Source: Nitrospirae bacterium RIFCSPLOW2_12_42_9 (GTDB lineage Bacteria; Nitrospirota; 9FT-COMBO-42-15; HDB-SIOI813). From it: a stretch of DNA of 6,274 bases. The number at the start of each line of letters is the position of its first letter. The stretch's first letter is position 1. A program made the translations under genes and the position numbers. The notes beneath the pieces were generated by a model. It made no database searches and was not told the origin of the DNA. It saw only the letters and a list, made by a program, of their open reading frames with translations. Of this stretch, positions 1 to 4,965 are shown piece by piece. The DNA is taken from contig MHER01000096.1 of NCBI GenBank assembly GCA_001805205.1, positions 1-6,274 of the forward strand, read 5' to 3'.

Positions 1-71
1 CTTACAGGGACTGCCTCCCTGCACCTTGGACAGAAGAGCATAGAGGCTTTAAACTGTTCAAATTCTTTCAC
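1..71 (-). CDS. Small CxxC (zinc-ribbon-like) protein, N-terminal fragment cut by window edge
   Basis: Reading the minus strand from a GTG at 71 gives 23 complete codons without a stop before the window ends. The peptide begins MKEFEQFKASM and continues LFCPRCREAVPV. The CPRC pair at residues 14-17 is a typical first half of a zinc knuckle; the second Cys pair would lie outside the window. From memory, short 'cytoplasmic' proteins with a similar start occur in Desulfobacterota and Nitrospirota; their function is unknown to me. The GTG has a purine-rich GGGTGGG about 9 bases upstream (81-87) that could act as ribosome-binding site. An internal ATG at residue 11 (39-41) is a less likely start because it would leave almost nothing before the Cys pair. 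It follows nadA in the same direction, with 54 bases between, so co-transcription is plausible. Only the N-terminus is visible, so the call rests on the open frame, the CxxC and resemblance to remembered proteins. Confidence 0.6.
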   Translation of the reverse strand, partial: MKEFEQFKASMLFCPRCREAVPV

Positions 72-80
72 TTGAAAATA

Positions 81-105
81 CCCACCCTCACCCTTCCCCT
101 CTCCC
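81..105 (-). other. Potential G-quadruplex on the minus strand
   Basis: Read on the minus strand, this stretch has five runs of three or four G (complements of 103-105, 96-99, 91-93, 85-87, 81-83) separated by loops of 3, 2, 3 and 1 bases. That satisfies the usual G3+ N1-7 quadruplex pattern. It lies in the transcribed strand sense of nadA and of the small gene starting at 71, and it contains the only purine-rich ribosome-binding-like sequence before that gene. It partly overlaps the left arm of the hairpin at 93-120, so the two folds would compete. Folding is predicted, not shown. Confidence 0.4.
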
Positions 106-120
106 TCAGGGAGAGGGAAG
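93..120. repeat. C-rich/G-rich inverted repeat hairpin downstream of nadA
   Basis: The left arm (93-106) and right arm (106-120 region) are near-perfect reverse complements: CTTCCC, a one-base C bulge at 99, TCTCCC, then a 3-base loop TCA, then GGGAGAGGGAAG. The stem is 12 pairs. It begins 5 bases after the nadA stop codon. Arms of the CCCTCTCCC/GGGAGAGGG kind occur as dispersed intergenic repeats in many bacterial genomes, so this is probably one copy of such a family. No T-run follows on the minus strand, so it is not a classical Rho-independent terminator, though it could protect the nadA 3' end or weaken downstream expression. Copy number cannot be judged from one window. Confidence 0.7.
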
Positions 121-125
121 CTTCG

Positions 126-1214
126 TTATAATGTCAACATACGTTCCAATGCTATCTTTGCCCATCTCTTTTCTTCGTCCGGGACTATTACCTGGTTCAC
201 AACTTTACCGGCAACAAGATTTTCTAATACCCAGCACAGGTGCTGCGGGTCTATCCTGTACATTGTGGAACAAAGGCATACAGTGGGAGAGAGAAAAAAT
301 ATCGTCTTATCCGGCTGTTCTTTCCTGAGACGATTTACAAGGTTTATCTCAGTACCCACTGCCCAGACTGTATCAGGAGGAGCAGCCTTTACAGTCTTTA
401 TTATATATTCAGTAGAGCCGCATAAATCAGATATTGCCACAACCTCCCTGCGACATTCAGGATGTACTATGATTTTTATACCGGGATATCTCTCCCTGAA
501 ATATTCTACATGCTTTGGTAGAAACAGCATATGGACACTGCAGAACCCATTCCAGAGGATGATTTTAGCCTTTTTTATGGCATTCTCACTGTTACCTCCC
601 AGCGGTGCATCCCTGTGCCATACTATAATCTCATCTTCAGGTATACCGAGCTTAAATGCACTGTTTCTTCCGAGGTGTTCATCAGGAAAGAAAAATACCT
701 TATCAGTCCGGTCTAAAGCCCATTTTATTACCTTTTCAGCTATTGATGATGTACAAACAACCCCGTCCTTTTTACCACAAAAGGCCTTTAAATCAGCAGT
801 CGAGTTTACATATGTGACTGGTAGTATATTGGCTTCACCTGCAATATTTGTTATATCTTTCCATGCCCTTTCTACATTGTATAAATCGGCCATATCTGCC
901 ATGGAGCAGCCTGCAGTGAGATCAGGCAATATGACCTTCTGAGCATCTCCGGTAACTATATCTGCGGTCTCTGCCATGAAGTGGACACCACAGAAGACTA
1001 TGAATTCTCTCTGGCTCCTTGCAGCCTCCTGGGAAAGTTTTAAAGAGTCCCCCCTGAAGTCAGCAAACTTTATCACATCATCCTGCTGGTAATGGTGGCC
1101 CAGTATGAGGAGGCGGTCACCCATGGCCTCTTTTGCCGTGGATATACGTCTGTCAAGCTCTTCTTCTGATAAGTCTAAGTAATCTTCCATCCGATAAGAC
1201 TCTATTATGGCCAT
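126..1214 (-). CDS. nadA: Quinolinate synthase NadA
   Basis: NadA condenses iminoaspartate with dihydroxyacetone phosphate to make quinolinate, the second step of de novo NAD synthesis, in the cytoplasm, using a [4Fe-4S] cluster. The 362-residue product is full length for the longer NadA type (about 350-370). Visible hallmarks are ILGHHYQ (37-43), FADFRGDS (50-57), TAGCSMADMA (100-109), TSSIAEKV (155-162), GFCSVH (223-228), VHPECRREV (250-258) and PTVCLCSTM (310-318). The three cluster ligands are expected to be C103, C225 and C313; C315 sits beside the last. nadB and nadC are not in the window, so the partner L-aspartate oxidase must lie elsewhere. The start is uncertain: the ATG at 1214 has no clear ribosome-binding site and sits only 7 bases from a good -10 box, whereas Met9 (codon at 1188-1190, giving 354 residues) would leave a short leader. 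The family identification is secure. Confidence 0.96.
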   Translation of the reverse strand: MAIIESYRMEDYLDLSEEELDRRISTAKEAMGDRLLILGHHYQQDDVIKFADFRGDSLKLSQEAARSQREFIVFCGVHFMAETADIVTGDAQKVILPDLTAGCSMADMADLYNVERAWKDITNIAGEANILPVTYVNSTADLKAFCGKKDGVVCTSSIAEKVIKWALDRTDKVFFFPDEHLGRNSAFKLGIPEDEIIVWHRDAPLGGNSENAIKKAKIILWNGFCSVHMLFLPKHVEYFRERYPGIKIIVHPECRREVVAISDLCGSTEYIIKTVKAAPPDTVWAVGTEINLVNRLRKEQPDKTIFFLSPTVCLCSTMYRIDPQHLCWVLENLVAGKVVNQVIVPDEEKRWAKIALERMLTL

Positions 1215-1221
1215 AATTCTT

Positions 1222-1251
1222 ATTATATTATATTGGCTTTAATTAAATCAA
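1222..1251 (-). promoter_or_regulatory. Predicted sigma70-type promoter of nadA
   Basis: On the minus strand a TTGATT -35 box (1246-1251) is followed after 18 bases by a perfect TATAAT (1222-1227). A second, overlapping TATAAT lies at 1227-1232, but only 13 bases from the -35. The expected transcription start is around 1215, immediately before the ATG at 1214, which implies either a leaderless mRNA or initiation at Met9. No operator for a known NAD regulator was recognised. Confidence 0.5.
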
Positions 1252-1257
1252 ACGGTT

Positions 1258-1286
1258 TTGACTAAGGGTTCTCCTGGCTATTTAGT
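1258..1286 (+). promoter_or_regulatory. Possible promoter for the diguanylate cyclase gene
   Basis: TTGACT (1258-1263) matches the -35 consensus at five of six bases. A weak TTTAGT lies 17 bases downstream (1281-1286); the better TATGAT at 1291-1296 is too far from it. This would give a leader of about 90 bases before the ATG at 1385. The -35 lies six bases from the -35 of the oppositely oriented nadA promoter. The weak -10 keeps confidence low. Confidence 0.25.
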
Positions 1287-1384
1287 ATATTATGATTATG
1301 CCGATAAAAAATTGTCTTCCCGGAGTGTTTTTAACTATGGGGAAAAATATCAATCAATAAAAGAGGGAGAGACAGTAGAATTAG

Positions 1385-2662
1385 ATGAGAGAGCGACTCA
1401 AGAAATATATTTTTCTTATCTTTATAATATCCATAATAAGTTATGGTATCTCTGAGTATTATTCGAGGAAGATTGAAGGTGAAGTTGAAGTATATAAGCA
1501 GAGAAATGAAATAGTTTATAATACCTACCGTGTGTTATACCATATGACAGCCATAAAAGAAGTTTTATATACCATCCAATATGGTATGTTTCAATCCGAT
1601 TATGTGATAAAAGAACATTTAAAAGAATTAGACGAAGTGATTGAAAACCTATCAAGAGAGATAAGCTATGTTTTTTATACTGGAAAGGATGACGATTTAT
1701 TCAGGTCTTATGCACATCATGTGGAAGTAATTGCGAATCTGTCTCCGAAGATAATTGAGAAGGTAAATTTTATCCTGACGCACCAGGAAGAGAATATAAA
1801 AATGGAGGCATTAAAAGAAGCAATAGAAGGCGGTGAGGGTTTAGAGATATTTTTCTATGAAATTGATGACTTCCTTGATACTGAAAACAGCAGGATAACT
1901 GAATCGATTCCTTTATTAATATTGAAGGCCAGGAGGATAAGGAATTTAACTGGTATCCTGTTTTTTATATCAGTAATAATCACTGCCTATGTGATGTTTT
2001 ATTCCTGTAAAGGGTTCAGAGGGATGTCAGCCTTTATAAAATCTATTAAGGGTGGGGACTACAGTTGTAAGATAGATGGAAATAATGAAGCGTGTGTTAA
2101 ACTGGTTGCCTCCGGGTTTAATACTGTACTGGGTAAGATAAAGGAAGGTGAAAAAGAATCTGAATCCATGACCATCACAGATCCACTTACAGGGGTTTAT
2201 AACAGGAGGTACTTTGACTTAAGAATTCATGAGGAAATAAACAGGTGTGTACGTTACAGCACAATATTTTCAATATCGATGATAGACATCGACCACTTCA
2301 AACAGATAAATGATACCTTTGGTCATCAGGTTGGTGATGCTGTGCTGAAAGAAGTGGTCATGTTAATAAAACAGAATATTAGGGATACTGATATCGTGGC
2401 ACGCTACGGAGGAGAGGAGTTTATGGTCATATATCCCTGTACACCGAGATCCGGAGTCCTTACGCAGGTTGAAAGATTAAGAACTATAATAGAGGCTCAC
2501 AAATTTGCAGATTTAGAAGGTCAGGTTACTGTAAGCATCGGTGCTGCTGATTCTGCCGGAAAGAGTTCTCCTGAGCAGATTATCCAGGAAGCGGACAGCA
2601 GTCTTTATGCGGCAAAAAGAAACGGAAGAAACAGGTGTGTCATTGTAGGGATTACAGCTTAA
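1385..2662 (+). CDS. Membrane-bound diguanylate cyclase (GGDEF) with helical extracytoplasmic sensor region
   Basis: This 425-residue protein should make cyclic di-GMP from two GTP at the inner membrane. Order: transmembrane helix about 8-24; a charged, probably all-helical periplasmic region about 25-187; second transmembrane helix about 189-207; a HAMP-like linker about 208-258 (GGDYS at 223-227, GFN at 244-246); then the GGDEF domain from 262 to the end. The domain looks active: DPLTG (266-270), metal-binding Asp in MIDIDHFK (299-306), ND (309-310), GGEEF at 342-346 and SIGAAD (384-389). RDTD (333-336), five residues before GGEEF, is the inhibitory I-site, so product feedback is expected. 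A TAG stop directly precedes the ATG (TAGATG), fixing the upstream limit. The nearest ribosome-binding-like run, GAGGGAGAG (1363-1371), is rather far away. The sensor region matches no family I recognise, so the signal is unknown. There is no EAL domain, and no partner gene adjoins it. Confidence 0.9.
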   Translation: MRERLKKYIFLIFIISIISYGISEYYSRKIEGEVEVYKQRNEIVYNTYRVLYHMTAIKEVLYTIQYGMFQSDYVIKEHLKELDEVIENLSREISYVFYTGKDDDLFRSYAHHVEVIANLSPKIIEKVNFILTHQEENIKMEALKEAIEGGEGLEIFFYEIDDFLDTENSRITESIPLLILKARRIRNLTGILFFISVIITAYVMFYSCKGFRGMSAFIKSIKGGDYSCKIDGNNEACVKLVASGFNTVLGKIKEGEKESESMTITDPLTGVYNRRYFDLRIHEEINRCVRYSTIFSISMIDIDHFKQINDTFGHQVGDAVLKEVVMLIKQNIRDTDIVARYGGEEFMVIYPCTPRSGVLTQVERLRTIIEAHKFADLEGQVTVSIGAADSAGKSSPEQIIQEADSSLYAAKRNGRNRCVIVGITA

Positions 2663-2687
2663 GAATCCTTTACACTTTTTTATTAAT

Positions 2688-2719
2688 CCCCATTTAGTTT
2701 ATTCCGGCCCCATTTAGTT
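2688..2719. repeat. Two direct copies of a 12-bp motif before era
   Basis: CCCCATTTAGTT occurs at 2688-2699 and again at 2708-2719, a 20-base period, with unrelated bases between and after. It lies in the 97-bp gap between the cyclase stop and the era start, about 40 bases upstream of era. A 20-base spacing is close to two helical turns, which would suit a dimeric regulator binding one face of the DNA, but it may also be a repeat remnant. I do not recognise the motif. No convincing promoter or T-tailed terminator hairpin was found in this gap. Confidence 0.6.
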
Positions 2720-2759
2720 CTCCTTGCCTCTTGTCTTACAACTATGTTAAAGTTGGATT

Positions 2760-3659
2760 ATGTCTGAAGAGATCTTCAAATCTGGTTTTGTCTCCATAAT
2801 AGGAAGGTCTAATGTTGGCAAGTCCACGCTGCTTAATAAATTAATCGGAGAAAAGATTTCCATAGTTTCTGATAAACCGCAGACCACAAGAAACAAGATA
2901 CTCGGGGTAAAGAACTTTCCCGGGATGCAGGTTGTTTTTATTGATACTCCCGGTATTCATAAACCTAGACATAAGCTGAATGAGTATATGGTAAACACCG
3001 CATTAAGCACGCTCGATGAGGTTGATATAATATTCTTTATGGTAGAGGCGGGTGAGTTAGCAGGTCCAGGAGACAGGTATATAATGGGTTTATTAGATAA
3101 GATAACGAAACCTGTCTTCCTCCTTATTAATAAAATTGACATTGTGCAAAAAGATACGTTGTTACCTCAAATAGACGAATACAGACGTCTCTACAAATTT
3201 GAAGAGATATTCCCCATTTCAGCCCTCTGCGGAGACAATCTGGATAAACTCAATGAATCCCTCAAAAAATATTTATATGAGGGCCCTCAGTATTTTCCTG
3301 AAGATATTGTAACTGATCAGCCAGTGAGATTTATAGCATCTGAGATTATCCGGGAAAAGATATATCAATTTACTTACCATGAAATACCCTATTCTATTGC
3401 TGTGGGGATTGAGGATTTCCAGGAGGCAGAGGATAAGAATCTCATTCTGATCAGGGCAATAATATATGTTGAGAGAGATTCTCAGAAGGGCATAATAATT
3501 GGTAAGGGAGGTGCAATGTTGAAGAAGGTCGGCCAGCTTGCAAGAGAGGAACTTGAAGCTATTTTGGGCATTAAGGTTTTCCTTGAGCTGTGGGTCAAGG
3601 TAAAGGATAAATGGCAGAGTGATGATACGGTATTAAGGATACTCGGGTATAAGGTCTAA
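2760..3659 (+). CDS. era: GTPase Era
   Basis: Era is an essential GTPase that binds the 3' end of 16S rRNA, assists 30S subunit maturation and couples ribosome assembly to the cell cycle; it is cytoplasmic and membrane-associated. At 299 residues it is the usual length (E. coli about 301). All G motifs are visible: G1 GRSNVGKS (15-22), the QTTR switch region (41-44), G3 DTPG (62-65), G4 NKID (124-127) and G5 ISAL (153-156). The C-terminal KH RNA-binding domain shows GIIIGKGG (244-251) followed by the expected helix and LELWVKVK (276-283). G1 has Ser where most Era proteins have Pro (GRPNVGKS), a tolerable change. The ATG at 2760 is preceded by a weak GTTGGA ribosome-binding site. recO follows after five bases, an arrangement common in bacteria. 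Confidence 0.97.
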   Translation: MSEEIFKSGFVSIIGRSNVGKSTLLNKLIGEKISIVSDKPQTTRNKILGVKNFPGMQVVFIDTPGIHKPRHKLNEYMVNTALSTLDEVDIIFFMVEAGELAGPGDRYIMGLLDKITKPVFLLINKIDIVQKDTLLPQIDEYRRLYKFEEIFPISALCGDNLDKLNESLKKYLYEGPQYFPEDIVTDQPVRFIASEIIREKIYQFTYHEIPYSIAVGIEDFQEAEDKNLILIRAIIYVERDSQKGIIIGKGGAMLKKVGQLAREELEAILGIKVFLELWVKVKDKWQSDDTVLRILGYKV

Positions 3660-3664
3660 AGGGA

Positions 3665-4441
3665 ATGCCATTAATCAAAACACGGGGAATTATTCTGAAT
3701 AGCCGTCCCCTTGGTGAAATTGACCGGATGGTCGAGATATTTTCAGATGACCTTGGCAGGATTCAGGGGGTTGCAAAGGGCGCAAGGAGTTTTAAAAACA
3801 GATTTGGAGGAACACTTGAACCTTTCACATATTGCAGATTAAATCTCTTTAAAAAGACCAATGTTACATTATATCGCATTGAATCTGCGGACATACTCGA
3901 GTCTTTTCAGAAGATACGCAGTGATCTGACACTCCTTTTACACTCATCCTGCATGATAGATATACTGAGAAAGATGATCCCTTTTGAGGATCCCAGTAAG
4001 ACCCAGTTTGTCCTCCTCTATAAATCTCTTGAAAGGATAGTGGCAGGTGATCCTGCAGATAAGGTGCTGTCGTACTATCAGACCAGGCTCCTGCATATAT
4101 CAGGGGTGGGTCCCCGTCTCGATAGCTGCCTGAAGTGTAACAGAAGTATAAAAAGCCGCAAGGTTGCAATCTCTCTTAGTGAAGGAGGGCCTTTATGCGC
4201 CCTATGTGTCAGGGGGGATGAAGGAAATCAAAGGTATATGGTTGTAACAGGTGGTGCTGTCGCTGTCTTAAGGAAGTGGCAATCAACAGACCCTTATCAT
4301 GTCAGCAGGTTTGTTCTTGCAGATAATATAAAGAGTGAGATAAGGGAGGTACTCGATAAGTATGTATCTTATATAACCGGGAAGAGGTCAATGAATCCGG
4401 ATAGGTATCTCAAACCACTTCAGGGCCTGGAAATAAATTAA
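3665..4441 (+). CDS. recO: DNA repair protein RecO
   Basis: RecO helps RecR load RecA onto SSB-coated single-stranded DNA in the RecFOR gap-repair pathway, and anneals complementary strands. The 258-residue product has the standard architecture: an N-terminal OB fold (about 1-80, beginning LIKTRGIILNSRPLGEID and including VAKGAR at 36-41), a helical middle, and a four-cysteine zinc site made by CLKC (155-158) and CALC (178-181). The typical SGVGPRLDSC motif (146-155) precedes the first Cys pair. It starts five bases after the era stop; the most likely ribosome-binding site, AAGG at 3651-3654, lies inside the end of era, so translation is probably coupled. Its last 32 bases overlap the 3' end of the oppositely oriented response regulator gene. 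Start choice is supported by family alignment at the first residues. Confidence 0.95.
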   Translation: MPLIKTRGIILNSRPLGEIDRMVEIFSDDLGRIQGVAKGARSFKNRFGGTLEPFTYCRLNLFKKTNVTLYRIESADILESFQKIRSDLTLLLHSSCMIDILRKMIPFEDPSKTQFVLLYKSLERIVAGDPADKVLSYYQTRLLHISGVGPRLDSCLKCNRSIKSRKVAISLSEGGPLCALCVRGDEGNQRYMVVTGGAVAVLRKWQSTDPYHVSRFVLADNIKSEIREVLDKYVSYITGKRSMNPDRYLKPLQGLEIN

Positions 4442-4778
4442 CTATTAACTTTTCAATATCCTGAAGCCTGAAAGGCTTTGCTATAAATGGTATGGTTGCC
4501 TTTAATTCAGGCGGCAATTTGTCGAAGCTTGTATCACCACTCATGGCAATTATCTTTAACGCTGGATTAATCCCATGAATCCTTTTGATAAGCTCAACTC
4601 CATTCATGCCATGTACATTCATATCCATAATAACAATCTTAACCTGACCCTTTACTACTGTATTGATAGCATCAATGCCATTTGTTGCATATTCTATGTG
4701 GTATTTCTTCAGGGATAGAAAGCTCTTTAGGAGTGAACATATGACAGGGTCATCGTCAACAAAAAGGATATTTTTCAT
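4410..4778 (-). CDS. Stand-alone response regulator receiver protein
   Basis: The 122-residue product is a single CheY-like receiver domain with no output domain. It has the complete phosphorylation site: acidic cluster D8-D9-D10 (LFVDDDP), phospho-acceptor D52 in MDMNVHGMNG, the switch Ser at 80 in AMSGD, and the invariant Lys at 101 in AKPF. I chose the ATG at 4778 because MKNILFVDDDP is the canonical receiver start; the frame stays open to a TTG at 4826 (138 residues), but the extra 16 residues look unlike receiver sequence. GGAGG lies about 15 bases upstream and AGGA is directly adjacent, so neither ribosome-binding site is ideal. Such proteins relay phosphate or bind a partner; neither kinase nor target is in the window. 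The 3' end overlaps recO by 32 bp tail to tail. Confidence 0.9.
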   Translation of the reverse strand: MKNILFVDDDPVICSLLKSFLSLKKYHIEYATNGIDAINTVVKGQVKIVIMDMNVHGMNGVELIKRIHGINPALKIIAMSGDTSFDKLPPELKATIPFIAKPFRLQDIEKLIVNLFPGPEVV

Positions 4779-4841
4779 TCCTGTATTCTTTATCCTCCCA
4801 GAACCCCCATTACGAGATGGTGCCAAACTTACAAAATTGTA

Positions 4842-4870
4842 ATTATCTATTTTTTTAGATTTATATGCAA
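4842..4870 (-). promoter_or_regulatory. Predicted promoter of the response regulator gene
   Basis: On the minus strand TTGCAT (4865-4870) is separated by 17 bases from GATAAT (4842-4847), a five-of-six -10 match. Transcription would start near 4835, giving a leader of about 57 bases to the ATG at 4778. A small palindrome, ATCTA-TTTTTT-TAGAT (4845-4860), overlaps the -10 and spacer and could be an operator, but in such AT-rich sequence it may be chance. Confidence 0.4.
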
Positions 4871-4904
4871 TACTTTTTTAAGAGGTAAGTATTAATTATC
4901 GCAC

Positions 4905-4927
4905 TTTATATTAAAAGTCAATATAAA
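4905..4927. repeat. AT-only inverted repeat upstream of the quinone operon promoter
   Basis: TTTATATT (4905-4912) and AATATAAA (4920-4927) are perfect 8-base complements around a 7-base spacer. The right arm ends two bases before the predicted -35 box of the ubiC-like gene, a position typical for a regulator site. The composition is entirely A/T, so chance occurrence in this AT-rich gap is a real alternative. Confidence 0.35.
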
Positions 4928-4929
4928 AG

Positions 4930-4958
4930 TTGACTACAGAAACCCTTTGATTTATTCT
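4930..4958 (+). promoter_or_regulatory. Predicted promoter of the ubiC-like/ubiA operon
   Basis: TTGACT (4930-4935) is followed after exactly 17 bases by TATTCT (4953-4958), four of six matches to the -10. The start codon at 4966 is only seven bases downstream of the -10, so transcription would begin almost at the ATG. AAGGGG (4959-4964) looks like a ribosome-binding site but ends one base before the ATG, too close for normal use. Either the mRNA is leaderless, or this promoter call or the start is wrong. Confidence 0.4.
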
Positions 4959-4965
4959 AAGGGGC

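Noticed and set aside
265..942. A 225-codon open frame on the plus strand
   Set aside because: It lies entirely antisense to nadA, whose reading frame has all family motifs; its peptide has no recognisable domain and reflects the codon composition of nadA.
2663..2687. T-rich stretch after the cyclase stop as a Rho-independent terminator
   Set aside because: There is a run of T but no preceding stem-forming sequence.
2724..2748. TTGCCT ... TATGTT as an era promoter
   Set aside because: The spacer is only 13 bases, too short for a sigma70 promoter, and no better pair was found in the gap.
3864..4169. A 101-codon minus-strand open frame
   Set aside because: It is wholly inside recO, which is clearly coding on the other strand with its zinc-site cysteines.
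4464..4478. AAGCCT-GAA-AGGCTT hairpin just after recO as a terminator
   Set aside because: The stem is only six pairs, no T-run follows on the plus strand, and it lies within the receiver coding sequence.
4779..4826. Sixteen-residue N-terminal extension of the response regulator from a TTG
   Set aside because: The extension is Gly/Ser/Arg-rich and unlike receiver domains; the ATG at 4778 begins exactly where the fold should start.
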